NCBI GenBank assembly: GCA_020402745.1
Contig: JADBYZ010000013.1
Span: forward strand, 1-64,000
Length of the DNA: 64,000 nucleotides
Reading direction: 5' to 3'
Origin: Phenylobacterium sp.
GTDB taxonomy: Bacteria; Pseudomonadota; Alphaproteobacteria; Caulobacterales; Caulobacteraceae
Each line of letters opens with the position of its first letter. The stretch's first letter is position 1. Positions 8,498 to 17,035 of the stretch are shown piece after piece. The notes beneath the pieces were generated by a model. That model was not told the DNA's origin. It worked only from the letters and a program-made list of their open reading frames with translations, and searched no databases. The translations under genes were made by a program, and so were the position numbers.

Positions 8498-8891
8498 GCC
8501 TCTCCTCCAGGGCCGGCAGGGCCCGGGCCTTCAGCTCGCACTCCCAGACCGTCTCGACCCGCCATCCGGCCGACGCCAGGGCCTCAGCGTTCCGCGCATC
8601 CCGCGCCCGGTTGCCTTCGATCTTGGCCGTCCAGTAGTCCCGCCTCTCCTGCGGAACCCGGCGTCCCCGCGCGCAGTCATGCCCATGCCAGAAGCAGCCG
8701 TGGACGAAGACCGCCAGGCGCCGGCTCGGCAGGACGATGTCCGGCCGGCCGGGCAGGTCGGCCCGGTGCAGGCGATAGCGGGCGCCCAGCCGGGTCAGGA
8801 CCCGACGGACGGTGCGCTCCGGGCCGGTATCGCGTGCCTTGACCCGCCGCATGACCGCCGAGCGGGTCGGCGGGTCAAAGACGTCGGGCAC
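8460..8891 (-). CDS. vsr: Very short patch repair endonuclease Vsr
   Basis: A 143-residue DNA mismatch endonuclease that nicks 5' of the T in T:G mismatches arising from deaminated 5-methylcytosine. Visible are DVFDPPTRSAVMRRVKARD at the start, LPGRPDIVLPSRRLAVFVHG with the catalytic Asp, the metal-binding stretch GCFWHGHDC, and RDYWTAKIEGNRARD. A GTG start at 8889-8891 fits the family N-terminus, four bases after the cysK stop, so it is coupled to cysK. A cytosine methyltransferase lies on the other side of cysK. Confidence 0.92.
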   Translation of the reverse strand: MPDVFDPPTRSAVMRRVKARDTGPERTVRRVLTRLGARYRLHRADLPGRPDIVLPSRRLAVFVHGCFWHGHDCARGRRVPQERRDYWTAKIEGNRARDARNAEALASAGWRVETVWECELKARALPALEERLRALLAETAPRP

Positions 8892-8895
8892 GTCC

Positions 8896-9876
8896 TCAGA
8901 GGCCGTCGAACAGGGCCGTAGAGAGGTAGCGTTCGGCGAAGGAGGGGATGATGGCGACGATGGTCTTGCCGGCATAGTCCGCCCGGTCGGCCAGGTTGAA
9001 GGCCGCCGTCAGGGCCGCGCCGGAGGAGATGCCCACCGGGATGCCCTCTTCCTTGGCGACCCGACGGGCCATGGCGAAGCTGTCCTCGTTGGAGACCTGG
9101 ATGATCTCGTCGATCACGCCCCGGTCCAGGATGGAGGGCACGAAGCCCGCGCCGATCCCCTGGATCTTGTGCGGCGCCGGGTTGCCGCCGGACAGGACCG
9201 GCGAGGCCGCCGGCTCCACGGCCACCATCTTCAGGCCGGGCTTGCGCGCCTTCAGCACCTGGCCGACGCCGGTGATGGTGCCGCCCGTGCCGACGCCCGA
9301 GACCACGGCGTCCACCGCCCCGTCCGTATCGTTCCAGATCTCCTCGGCGGTGGAGACCCGGTGGATCAGGGGGTTGGAGGGGGTGTCGAACTGCTGGGGC
9401 ATGACCGCGCCCGGAGTGGCCTCCACCAGCTCCCTGGCCCGGGCCACGGCGCCGGCCATGCCGCGCTCGGCGGGGGTCAGCTCCAGCTGGGCGCCCAGGA
9501 GCAGCAGCATCTTGCGGCGCTCGATGGACATGCTCTCGGGCATGCAGAGGATCAACTTGTAGCCCTTGGAGGCGGCCACGAAGGCCAGGGCGATGCCGGT
9601 GTTTCCGCTGGTCGGCTCGATCAGGGTGGCGCCGGGCTGGATCAGGCCCTGGGCCTCCAGGCTCTCGATCATCGAGACGCCGATCCGGTCCTTCACCGAG
9701 GCGATGGGGTTGAAGAACTCCAGCTTGGCCAGGACCCGCCCCTTCGGCTTCAGCGCCCGGGTCAGGTTGGGCAGGGCCACCAGAGGGGTGTCGCCGATGG
9801 TATCGAGGATGGATTCATAGACCCTGCCGCGGCCGGCGCGACGATAGCGGGCGGCGTCGTAGGCGGATTCAGCCAT
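8896..9876 (-). CDS. cysK: Cysteine synthase A (O-acetylserine sulfhydrylase)
   Basis: A 326-residue PLP enzyme that makes cysteine from O-acetylserine and sulfide. The PLP lysine is in NPIASVKDR (about residue 62), the substrate loop is [11 protein letters not shown], the phosphate cup is [10 protein letters not shown], and the C-terminal Ser that contacts the pyridine ring is in GISSGAA. The N-terminus has about 15 residues more than usual. It is on the same strand as the cytosine methyltransferase upstream (87 bases apart) and vsr downstream (4 bases apart). Confidence 0.95.
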   Translation of the reverse strand: MAESAYDAARYRRAGRGRVYESILDTIGDTPLVALPNLTRALKPKGRVLAKLEFFNPIASVKDRIGVSMIESLEAQGLIQPGATLIEPTSGNTGIALAFVAASKGYKLILCMPESMSIERRKMLLLLGAQLELTPAERGMAGAVARARELVEATPGAVMPQQFDTPSNPLIHRVSTAEEIWNDTDGAVDAVVSGVGTGGTITGVGQVLKARKPGLKMVAVEPAASPVLSGGNPAPHKIQGIGAGFVPSILDRGVIDEIIQVSNEDSFAMARRVAKEEGIPVGISSGAALTAAFNLADRADYAGKTIVAIIPSFAERYLSTALFDGL

Positions 9877-9933
9877 GGCGAAGTCTCCGGAAAAGTGAAG
9901 GACGACCTTAGGCGCCCGGGCGGCTTTGGGAAG

Positions 9934-9973
9934 GCGGGTTTTCGCGGGGCCGGCTTAGGAATTCTAAACCCGC
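9934..9973 (-). terminator. Weak inverted repeat spanning the methyltransferase stop codon
   Basis: GCGGGTTT (9934-9941) and AAACCCGC (9966-9973) can pair across a 24-base loop that includes the stop codon of the cytosine methyltransferase. It may end or slow transcription before cysK. There is no clear T tract and the loop is long, so support is low. Confidence 0.3.
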
Positions 9974-11085
9974 GGCGCCGGCAGGGCGTCCAGCAGGGGC
10001 TCCAGCAGGGCGTCGGCGAGCCAGCGGACGGCGGGAACGCAGACCCCGTCGCCGGCCACGTGCAGGGCGGCGGAGACGCGCGGCGGCAGGATGTAGCTCT
10101 CGGGCAGGCCCATCAGCCGGGCCGCCTCCCGGGGGGTGAGCAGGCGGGTGCGCACACGCCCGTCCTCGACCAGGACCAGGGACTGGCGGGAGGAGCCGCC
10201 CCGGGGTGTGCGCAGACAGCCCGCGAGGCCGTCGAACCGGGCCTCGGCCCTCTGGACGCTCTGCCCCCCCTCCCGCCGGGTGCGCCGGAACAGGCCCCCG
10301 ACCTGGCGGCCGCCCGCCGCCCTCAGGGCCTCCAGCCGGGCCCTCTGGACGGGCGACATCATGGCGAGGAGCCGCAGGGTCAGCTCGGGCGGATGCCAGG
10401 CGACCTGGTCGTCCGGCTCCAGGAGGTCGGCCAGGACGGTGTTGCGCACCGCCGGCGCCCGCAGGGACCAGTCGGCCCAGGCGGTCCGCGCCACCCCCTC
10501 CAACCGGTCCCGCGCCCGGGCCACCGCCGGGGTGACGAAGGCCCCGCCGCCGCAGAGGGCCGGGGGCGGCTCCCCCCGGAAGGCGACGACGAAGAGGCGG
10601 GGCCGCGACTGGGGGGTGAAGTCGGCGGCGTCGGCCTCCAGGGCGCCCACCCGGTAGCCGCGCCCCGCCAGGGCGGCGCAGAGGGCCGCGAAGTCCGCGC
10701 CGCCCCGCGAGGTGAGCAGGCCGACCACATTCTCCACCACGATCAGGGGCGGCGCCCGACCTGCTGCGTCCAAGGCCTCCATCAGCCGCCAGAAGCCAAA
10801 GAAGGCCGAGGACCGCCCCCCCGACAGCCCTGCCCGACCGCCGGCCAGACTGAAATCCTGGCAGGGCGAGGAGGCCCAGGCCAGGTCCGCCCCCGGCAGA
10901 TCCTCCGCCGAAAGCGTCCAGACATCCTCACCGGAAAAGTGCGCCGCCGCGTCCGGGAAGTTGGCCCGGTAAGCCGCCCCCTTCACCGGGTCGAAGTCAT
11001 TGGCGAACCGGCAGGCCCAGCCCGACCCCAGCCCCAGCCGCGCCATGCCCCCGCCTGCAAAGAACTCCAGGAAACTGCGACTCAT
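9964..11085 (-). CDS. DNA (cytosine-5-)-methyltransferase, Dcm-like
   Basis: A 373-residue enzyme with the C5-methyltransferase motifs in order: I FLEFFAGGGMARLGLG at the N-terminus, IV SSPCQDFSLAG with the catalytic Cys, VI VVENVVG, VIII FTPQSRPRLFVV, a target-recognition region, then IX/X ending AARLMGLPESY and VAGDGVCVPAV. I start at the ATG at 11085 (MSRSFLEFF). An ATG four codons earlier is equally possible, and the longer leader is low-complexity. No restriction enzyme gene is adjacent. Vsr 1.1 kb downstream suggests a Dcm/Vsr-style pair around cysK. Confidence 0.9.
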   Translation of the reverse strand: MSRSFLEFFAGGGMARLGLGSGWACRFANDFDPVKGAAYRANFPDAAAHFSGEDVWTLSAEDLPGADLAWASSPCQDFSLAGGRAGLSGGRSSAFFGFWRLMEALDAAGRAPPLIVVENVVGLLTSRGGADFAALCAALAGRGYRVGALEADAADFTPQSRPRLFVVAFRGEPPPALCGGGAFVTPAVARARDRLEGVARTAWADWSLRAPAVRNTVLADLLEPDDQVAWHPPELTLRLLAMMSPVQRARLEALRAAGGRQVGGLFRRTRREGGQSVQRAEARFDGLAGCLRTPRGGSSRQSLVLVEDGRVRTRLLTPREAARLMGLPESYILPPRVSAALHVAGDGVCVPAVRWLADALLEPLLDALPAPRV

Positions 11086-11128
11086 GGGCGCCAGCATAGG
11101 CGCCGGAAGGGGCGGTGGCGACGGGGCT

Positions 11129-11689
11129 TCAGATCCCGAATGCCCGGTGGATGGCCTCCGCCAGAACCTTCGAAGCGGCGGCGTCAGGGACGCCGAGGTC
11201 CGTGAGCTCGCCCTCGGCGCAAGCATCGGCAAGACGCTCCAGGGTCAGGAGATCCGCAGCGACGCTGGGGAAACTGCGGCCGGAGAGGTGGGGCAACCTC
11301 GCCGTCAGCCGATCTATCTGGAGCCTCCGGCTCTCGGCGCGGGCTGATCGGATGGCGGGATCCGTGAGCGAAAGCGTCCGCAGGGATCGACGAAAGTTCC
11401 TGGAGACGCGGTGACTCGCGATCAGGACCTCTGCGGCGGCCTCCGCATCCCGCACCTCATCCAGAAGGCTGAGTTCCTCCTGGATCCAGCCCTGGTAGAC
11501 CGCCAGGAAGATGGCCTGCTTGTCCTTGAAGTGGCGATAAAAGGTCTGAGGCGCAAATCCCGCCCGGGCGGCGATCCGGTTGGTGTGGGTGGTCTCGTAC
11601 CCCGGATCTTCGAACTCCAGCCGCGCAGCCTTGAGCAGGGCGGCGCGGGTCGCATCCGGTTGTCGGCGGGGAGTTTTTGAAGAGGCCAT
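11129..11689 (-). CDS. TetR/AcrR family transcriptional regulator
   Basis: A 186-residue repressor. The N-terminal helix-turn-helix is clear at about residues 12-58 (TRAALLKAARLEFED, then TNRIAARAGFAPQTFYRHFKDK). The C-terminal ligand domain is not assignable. It is divergent from the alpha/beta-hydrolase gene at 11778, and the 88-base gap carries two dyads, 11711-11723 and 11731-11746. The expected arrangement is repression of itself and the hydrolase until a ligand binds. The cytosine methyltransferase follows 43 bases downstream on the same strand. Confidence 0.9.
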   Translation of the reverse strand: MASSKTPRRQPDATRAALLKAARLEFEDPGYETTHTNRIAARAGFAPQTFYRHFKDKQAIFLAVYQGWIQEELSLLDEVRDAEAAAEVLIASHRVSRNFRRSLRTLSLTDPAIRSARAESRRLQIDRLTARLPHLSGRSFPSVAADLLTLERLADACAEGELTDLGVPDAAASKVLAEAIHRAFGI

Positions 11690-11710
11690 GCGCTTTCCTC
11701 GCGCAACGGA

Positions 11711-11746
11711 TTGACGGCGTCAAATCTTGAGTGATACAGATATCAC
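11711..11746. promoter_or_regulatory. Divergent promoter/operator region between TetR and hydrolase genes
   Basis: Two dyads: TTGACG-g-CGTCAA (11711-11723) and GTGATA-caga-TATCAC (11731-11746). The first contains a TTGACG -35-like hexamer for rightward transcription. GATACA (11733-11738), 16 bases on, could be the -10 and lies in the second dyad. TetR-family repressors bind such short palindromes, so the second dyad is the better operator candidate. Confidence 0.6.
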
Positions 11747-11777
11747 ATATGATCAGGAGGAGGAGGAGGAGACAGGC

Positions 11778-12815
11778 ATGCGCCCAGTTAACATCCGACG
11801 CATAGGCGCCGGGGTCTTGGCCCTCGCGGGCGCCACGGCTCTGAGCCTCGTCCTCATGAATTCGCGCGAAGCCCAAGGGCAGACCGAAGCACAGACCGGC
11901 GCGGAAATTCGGCAGGCAGCATCGACAATGGCGGCGGACAGGCCCACCGCTGCGCAATGGAAGGCCATGGGGAAGCAGTTCTCATTCCAAGATCAATCGG
12001 TGTTCTATATCGACCTAGGCGCCGGGTCGGCCACACTGGCGATTCATGGTTACCCGACGTCGTCCTGGGATTTCCGGCTTATCGCCGAAAAACTGGGCCA
12101 GCGGAGCAGGTTCGTAGCGCTGGATCTTCCAGGCTTCGGGTACTCGGGAAAATCCGACCAGGCGAGCTACACGATCGTGCGTCAGGCGGACGCCGTATCG
12201 GCCTTGGCGGCGCACCTTGGTGTCAATCGGGTTCGACTGATAGGTTCAGACATCGGCGTCGCGGTCGTACAGGAACTGATGTCACGCGAACGGGCGCAAG
12301 CCCTGCCCTACGAGATTGAGTCGGTGGTTCTGATCAACGGCTCCCTCTTTGCAGACCAGTTCAAACCGAGCGCTTCCCAAACGGCGCTCCTCAGCCCTCT
12401 CGGAGGACTCGTGAACCGGCGCGCGTCCGAAGAAGCCGTCATGAGCGGGCTAATCCAGATCACAGGCCCTGAAAGGCGGATTCCCGAAAGCGAATTCCTC
12501 GAGGTCTGGAAGCTTCTGAACCACCCGGGGGAGTCCAGGCTCCTGCACAAGACCCTGCCCACGGTCGCGGAGCGAAAGGAGAGTGAACCCCGGTGGACAG
12601 AAGCACTCTGCGAATCGACGATGCCCCTGATGCTGGTTGTGGGCCTTTCCGATCCGACTGCAGGGAAGGATATGGTCACCGCCACGGAGGCCCGCTGCAA
12701 GGGTTCGCGCCGTTTTCAATCCCTCCAACTCGACCGGGCCGGGCACTTCCCCCACCTGGAGTACGCTGAGGAGACCGCGCAAGGCATACTCGCTTGGTCG
12801 GAGGGCGGCTATTGA
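11778..12815 (+). CDS. Alpha/beta hydrolase with Asp nucleophile (haloalkane dehalogenase/epoxide hydrolase-like)
   Basis: A 345-residue protein. The ATG at 11778 follows an AGGAGG-rich ribosome site. A frame open 17 codons further upstream would run through the operator. Residues 1-35 look like a signal peptide or anchor (LAGATALSLVLMNSREAQG). The oxyanion motif is HGYPTSSWDF, the nucleophile elbow is IGSDIGVAVV with Asp where serine hydrolases have Ser, and the His is in DRAGHFPHLE. An Asp nucleophile points to haloalkane dehalogenase or epoxide hydrolase chemistry. The substrate is unknown. GC is lower than in core genes (35 of 60 at 11941-12000). Confidence 0.82.
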   Translation: MRPVNIRRIGAGVLALAGATALSLVLMNSREAQGQTEAQTGAEIRQAASTMAADRPTAAQWKAMGKQFSFQDQSVFYIDLGAGSATLAIHGYPTSSWDFRLIAEKLGQRSRFVALDLPGFGYSGKSDQASYTIVRQADAVSALAAHLGVNRVRLIGSDIGVAVVQELMSRERAQALPYEIESVVLINGSLFADQFKPSASQTALLSPLGGLVNRRASEEAVMSGLIQITGPERRIPESEFLEVWKLLNHPGESRLLHKTLPTVAERKESEPRWTEALCESTMPLMLVVGLSDPTAGKDMVTATEARCKGSRRFQSLQLDRAGHFPHLEYAEETAQGILAWSEGGY

Positions 12816-12930
12816 ACCTCCCGCAGCAGCCTCGCGGAGGTCCATGGCATACCGCCCGGGGCGGACGATCAAGCGGGTTTGAATGGCGAAAGACGGTCTC
12901 TGCAGGGGCTGGAGCGAAAGAGGCGTGACC

Positions 12931-13788
12931 ATGATCGACCTTCCAGCACTCAGCCCGGCGCACGACCTGAGGGAGGTCCAGTTGCTCGAAGTCCGGGGGG
13001 CAACCCTCAATGTCATTCGCTGTGGGTCGGGCCCTCCGGTCGTCTGCCTGCACGCGACAGGTCACGGCGCCCGGGACTTCGACCGGCTGACCCAACGACT
13101 GGGCGGGGATTTCACATTTTTCTCCCTCGACTGGCCGGGCCAGGGAGACAGCCAGCGTGAGGCGATACCGGCCAGCGCCGGGCGATATGCCGAGCTGGTG
13201 GGCGGCGCCCTGGAGGCCCTGGATCTCAAGGACGCCATCCTCCTGGGAAATTCCATCGGCGGCGCCGCGGCCATACTCTGCGCCGCAAGCCATCCCGACC
13301 GGGTGCGCGGCCTCGTCCTGTGTAACTCCGGCGGTCTCATCCCGGTGAACCTCTTCATCAGGATGTTCTGCCGTCACATGGCCAGGCGATTTGAGAAAGG
13401 GGCGGCGGGGGACCCCGCCTTCCCGGCCTGGTTCAGGCGTTTCTACCGTCAGGTCCTGCCGCTCCCGGAGGCGGCCTGGCGCCGGGAGGAGATCGTCGCC
13501 GCAGGCGCGCGAACGGCGCCCGTCCTTGCACAGGCCTGGCGCAGCTTCGCGGAGCCTGCGGCGGACCTCCGTCCGGTCCTCAAGGGTCTTTCCGCGCCCG
13601 TTCTCTTCGCCTGGGGATTGAGGGACCGGATCCTGCCCTGGTTCCTGGTCAGGGGGCTCGCCCGTCGGATCCCGGGGGCGCGGATCGCCCTCTTCGACGC
13701 CGGCCACTCAGCCTTCCTCGAGACGCCCGAGGCCTTCGACGCCGCCTTCCTGGATTTCGCCCGCAGCCTCAGGGGCCCGGGGACCTGA
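12931..13788 (+). CDS. Alpha/beta hydrolase (serine nucleophile)
   Basis: A 285-residue alpha/beta hydrolase. An HATGHGARDF oxyanion segment, the DWPGQGDS strand/turn, the nucleophile elbow LLGNSIGGAAA with Ser, an acid in WGLRDRILPW, and a closing His in FDAGHSAFLE form a complete triad. I prefer the ATG at 12931 because GAAAGAGG lies about seven bases upstream. A frame open from 12883 would add 16 residues. It is 115 bases after the Asp-type hydrolase on the same strand and might share its transcript. No substrate can be named. Confidence 0.85.
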   Translation: MIDLPALSPAHDLREVQLLEVRGATLNVIRCGSGPPVVCLHATGHGARDFDRLTQRLGGDFTFFSLDWPGQGDSQREAIPASAGRYAELVGGALEALDLKDAILLGNSIGGAAAILCAASHPDRVRGLVLCNSGGLIPVNLFIRMFCRHMARRFEKGAAGDPAFPAWFRRFYRQVLPLPEAAWRREEIVAAGARTAPVLAQAWRSFAEPAADLRPVLKGLSAPVLFAWGLRDRILPWFLVRGLARRIPGARIALFDAGHSAFLETPEAFDAAFLDFARSLRGPGT

Positions 13789-13792
13789 GCCC

Positions 13793-14110
13793 TTATCTCA
13801 GCCGCACCGCCGTGCCGGTGGCCGAGACCATCAGCATGCTTCCTGAGCCCAGGGTCTCATAGTCGAGGTCGACGCCCACCACGGCGTCGCCGCCCTTGCG
13901 GCGGGCCTCGTCGCACATCTCCTTCAGGGCGATCTCCCGGGCGTCCCTGAGGGCCGACTCATAGGCCCTAGACCGGCCCCCGACGATGTCGGTGATTCCC
14001 GCCAGCAGGTCGCGGAAGATGTTGGCCCCGATAATGGCCTCGCCGGTGACGACGCCGAGGGTCTCGGCGATCTCATGCCCGGCGATCTGAGGGGTGGTCG
14101 AAGTCAGCAT
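13793..14110 (-). CDS. YbjQ family (UPF0145, heavy-metal-binding domain) protein
   Basis: A 105-residue protein with the YbjQ/DUF74 signature: [24 protein letters not shown], then [15 protein letters not shown], and a terminal [16 protein letters not shown]. The family forms pentamers and is loosely annotated as heavy-metal binding, without an established function. ATG at 14108-14110. It converges on the hydrolase gene to its left, with only four bases between the stops. Confidence 0.9.
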   Translation of the reverse strand: MLTSTTPQIAGHEIAETLGVVTGEAIIGANIFRDLLAGITDIVGGRSRAYESALRDAREIALKEMCDEARRKGGDAVVGVDLDYETLGSGSMLMVSATGTAVRLR

Positions 14111-14266
14111 CTGGGTCTCCGTGTTTGACCGTCCTCCAAGATGGGGCGACCCGGGGGCGGACGGAAGGCGCGCGCCTCCGGAATGTCGCGGGGTTGCCCC
14201 GACGCCGGGATGAGCGCTTGATGGCTCGGTGACCGGGCGAGGGGCGCGCACACGCAGGAGAGATTG

Positions 14267-15502
14267 ATGTCCCCGCTTCTCGCCTTCATCGCCGCCGGCG
14301 GCCTGTTCCTCGCCGCCGCTCAGCCCGGGAGCCCGGGCCTCGCGCCCTCCCCCGCCGGCGCCTATCCGGTCGTCGGAACGGCGCAGGACCGGTGCTACAG
14401 CGAGACCGGCGAGGTCATCGCCTGCCCGGCGCCGGGGGCCTTCCTGTCCGGCCAGGACGCCCAGCACCCCGGCCGCAAGCCCGCCTATCGCGATCCGGGC
14501 GACGGCACGGTCTCGGACCTGGTGACCGGGTTGGTCTGGGCCAGGGCGCCCAGCGCGCCAATGACCTTCGCTGACCTCGAGACCTTCGCCCGCGCCAGCC
14601 GGCTCGGCGGCCATGACGACTGGCGCATCCCCACCATCCGCGAGCTCTATTCGCTCATCGACTATCGCGGCGGCTATGCGGGCGATCCCGGCGCCTCGCG
14701 GCCCTATATCGACACCTCCGTCTTCGCCTTCGCCTATGCGGCGGGCTCAGGCCTGGGGGACGCCGCGCACGGTCGACGACCCATCGACGTGCAGGAGTGG
14801 AGCGCCACCCGCTATGCCGGTCGGACGATGGGCCGTGATGAAACCGTCTTTGGCGTCAACTTCGCCGACGGCCGGATCAAGGGCTATCCGGTCCTGGACC
14901 CGGCCAACCGCATGCAGACGCCCCACAGGCTGGCCGTCCGGCTGGTCAGGGGCCCCGCCTACGGGCGGAACGACTTCCATCCGGACGCCGAAACCGTGAC
15001 CGACCGGGCGAGCGGCCTCATCTGGCAGCGGCGGGAGGCTGCCGGCGCCCTGAGCTGGGCCAGGGCCCTGGCCTATTGCGACGGCCTGTCGCTGGGCGGC
15101 CACCGGGACTGGCGCCTTCCCGACGCCAAGGAACTCCACTCGATTGTCGACTATTCCCGCATTCCGGCCCTCGACCCGGTGTTCGCCCTGAGAGGCCGCG
15201 ACGTCTATCTCTGGTCCTCCACCACGCATCTTGAGGGCCCGCCGCCGGAGGCGGAACGGAACCGCGCGTTCTCAAGGACCGGCGAGTTGGCCGTCTACGC
15301 GGCGATCGGGCCGGCGATGGGATACATGGAGGCGCCCCCCGGATCGGGGCGTCGGCAATGGATGGACGTCCACGGCGCCGGCGCCCTGCGAAGCGACCCG
15401 AAGACGGCGCGACCCGGCGCCTTCCCCTCAGGCTTCGGCCCCCAGGGCGACGACATCCGCGGCGACAACCACGTCCTCTGCGTCCGCGACCTGGCCGGGT
15501 GA
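14267..15502 (+). CDS. Secreted DUF1566 (Lcl C-terminal domain) protein with two repeats
   Basis: A 411-residue protein beginning with a signal peptide ([19 protein letters not shown]). It has two copies of the Lcl/DUF1566 domain, marked by [19 protein letters not shown] and [20 protein letters not shown], each preceded by a DLVTGLVW- or RASGLIWQ-type strand. In Legionella the Lcl C-terminal domain occurs on an adhesin, but most members are uncharacterised exported proteins. An AGGAGAG ribosome site precedes the ATG, and a TTG codon just before it could also start. The stop sits at the left end of the first 41-bp direct repeat. Confidence 0.85.
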   Translation: MSPLLAFIAAGGLFLAAAQPGSPGLAPSPAGAYPVVGTAQDRCYSETGEVIACPAPGAFLSGQDAQHPGRKPAYRDPGDGTVSDLVTGLVWARAPSAPMTFADLETFARASRLGGHDDWRIPTIRELYSLIDYRGGYAGDPGASRPYIDTSVFAFAYAAGSGLGDAAHGRRPIDVQEWSATRYAGRTMGRDETVFGVNFADGRIKGYPVLDPANRMQTPHRLAVRLVRGPAYGRNDFHPDAETVTDRASGLIWQRREAAGALSWARALAYCDGLSLGGHRDWRLPDAKELHSIVDYSRIPALDPVFALRGRDVYLWSSTTHLEGPPPEAERNRAFSRTGELAVYAAIGPAMGYMEAPPGSGRRQWMDVHGAGALRSDPKTARPGAFPSGFGPQGDDIRGDNHVLCVRDLAG

Positions 15503-15543
15503 CGGCCCTGCGGCGGGCGGGCGCGACCGCGGCGTCATCACAG
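15503..15543 (+). repeat. 41-bp direct repeat, left copy
   Basis: Begins immediately after the stop codon of the DUF1566 gene and recurs at 16893-16933 with one mismatch (A at 15537, C at 16927). The two copies bracket the WYL regulator and RidA genes. Because the left copy is the natural 3' flank of the upstream gene, the right copy looks like a duplication made when the cassette inserted. Confidence 0.85.
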
Positions 15544-15572
15544 GGGCTCAGGCGGCCACACTGGCCGAGCCC

Positions 15573-16295
15573 TCAGCTTCCCTGTCGCTCCTGGAATGGG
15601 CACACGTCGTTCTCGAAGGGGACCCGTTTCTTGCGGAAGGTCGAATCGTCGAGAACGACGGGCCTGCCGATTCGATCCATTCGAAAGCGCCGGAAGTCAG
15701 CGCGGGTTGGGTCCCAGGCCACAAGATACCAGAGCGGCGGCAGGATCAGCATGGCTTGCGGTTCGACCTCGCGGACGGTGCGAGCGCCATTCGCGTCCCG
15801 GTAATCGAAGCGCAGGAGCCGTTGCTGAAGAAACGCCAACTCAAAGGCGGGAAGCAATTCGGGGTCGACAGGGCCGGCGTCTGAGATGTCCTGCAACGGC
15901 GACAACCGCCCGATATGCAGACAGTCGAGAAGCGCGCGCAGCTCGCGCACCTTCTCCGGTGTTAGGGCGCGTTCGATCTTGGCGAGGCCGGCGTCGGCCA
16001 CGTCGGCGAAGGGAAAGGTCTGCGCGTCACGCATCGTGGCCACGCTGATCAAGAGCGCGAACACTTCGACAACGGAAACCTGAGAGGCGGTCTGAAGGGA
16101 GCTCGGGTCAAGATGTAGACCGCCTCCCGGGCCACATTCAGAGTGAATGACGAAGCCCTGATCGCGAAGGGCGACGATGTCACGCAGCACTGTGCGGCGC
16201 GACACGCCGACCTCGACCGCAAGCTCACTGACGGTCGCGACCGATGTGCGCCTGAGGGTGCGAATGATCGCGTCCTGACGAGCTCGAATGGTCAC
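15573..16295 (-). CDS. HTH-WYL transcriptional regulator (YafY/DeoR-type)
   Basis: A 240-residue regulator. The N-terminal DeoR-like winged helix covers about residues 1-60 (RQDAIIRTLRRTSVATVSEL, then VSRRTVLRDIVAL). A WYL domain follows at about 140-210, with its signature WYL in ILPPLWYLVAWDP. WYL domains sense nucleotides or nucleic-acid ligands in some regulators. It is divergent from the RidA gene, 82 bases apart, and is its probable controller. Gene and partner lie between 41-bp direct repeats and are AT-richer than the surroundings. Confidence 0.87.
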   Translation of the reverse strand: MTIRARQDAIIRTLRRTSVATVSELAVEVGVSRRTVLRDIVALRDQGFVIHSECGPGGGLHLDPSSLQTASQVSVVEVFALLISVATMRDAQTFPFADVADAGLAKIERALTPEKVRELRALLDCLHIGRLSPLQDISDAGPVDPELLPAFELAFLQQRLLRFDYRDANGARTVREVEPQAMLILPPLWYLVAWDPTRADFRRFRMDRIGRPVVLDDSTFRKKRVPFENDVCPFQERQGS

Positions 16296-16377
16296 GGCGG
16301 CGACATAGCATGAATGGTGACAGTTCTTGGCCCCATTCTCGCCTATGCAGCGTCGGGTTCAATCCAAAGGAGCCCAC

Positions 16378-16851
16378 ATGACGTCATCGAGCTTGAAACA
16401 TCTTCTCATCGGAGGCCTGCTGATCATGGGCATTTCAACCGGCGCCAATGCCAGGGATCTGGTTGTCGTCAATCCGCCAAGCCTCGGCGATCCGGCGCCC
16501 AAGGGCTATAGCACGGCGGTCATCATTCCGGCGGGCAAGAGGATCGCCTTCGTTTCCGGCCAAGGCGGATTTGACAGCAAGGGCGAGCTGTCCCCCGATT
16601 TCTCCGCCCAGGTAAAGCAAGCCTACGTCAATCTCGGCCTCGCCCTCGAAGCGATCGGCGCGCGCCCCAGCCAGGTCGTCAAACTCAACGTGTTCGTGGT
16701 CGATCACGACATGACGAAGCTCGCCGTGCTGACGGAAGGCGTGATCCGGATGTTCGGCGCGACCCTTCCGGCGCAGACGCTGATCTCTGTGCCAAAACTG
16801 GCGATCGACCCCATGCTGTTCGAGGTCGAGGCGGTGGTGGCGCTCGACTGA
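16378..16851 (+). CDS. Exported RidA/YjgF family protein
   Basis: A 157-residue protein. The ATG at 16378 follows an AAAGGAG site, and the first 25 residues (HLLIGGLLIMGISTGANA) form a signal peptide. The rest is a RidA/YER057c domain: GKRIAFVSGQGGFDSKGEL, QAYVNLGLALEAIGA, and LPAQTLISVPKLA near the end. Cytosolic RidA deaminates reactive enamines. An exported copy has no known substrate. The usual Arg of the enamine-deaminase site falls at the LPAQTLISV segment, where an Arg is not obvious, so activity is uncertain. Confidence 0.82.
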   Translation: MTSSSLKHLLIGGLLIMGISTGANARDLVVVNPPSLGDPAPKGYSTAVIIPAGKRIAFVSGQGGFDSKGELSPDFSAQVKQAYVNLGLALEAIGARPSQVVKLNVFVVDHDMTKLAVLTEGVIRMFGATLPAQTLISVPKLAIDPMLFEVEAVVALD

Positions 16852-16892
16852 CGCTCATCCGGAAAGACAACTGCGACGAAAGACGGGTTCGG

Positions 16893-16933
16893 CGGCCCTG
16901 CGGCGGGCGGGCGCGACCGCGGCGTCCTCACAG
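16893..16933 (+). repeat. 41-bp direct repeat, right copy
   Basis: Matches 15503-15543 at 40 of 41 positions, 1390 bases away. It sits 41 bases past the RidA stop codon. No terminal inverted repeat or integrase is visible next to either copy. The following 102 bases, up to the HxlR gene, hold nothing I recognise. Confidence 0.85.
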
Positions 16934-17035
16934 AGACGTTGGCCCCGGTCGGCGCTTGGGACCGTCGACCGCGCCCCTCCAGCCAGACGAGGCTCAGGCC
17001 TCAGCGCCGGCCAGGCCGCAAGGCGCGGTCGCAGA

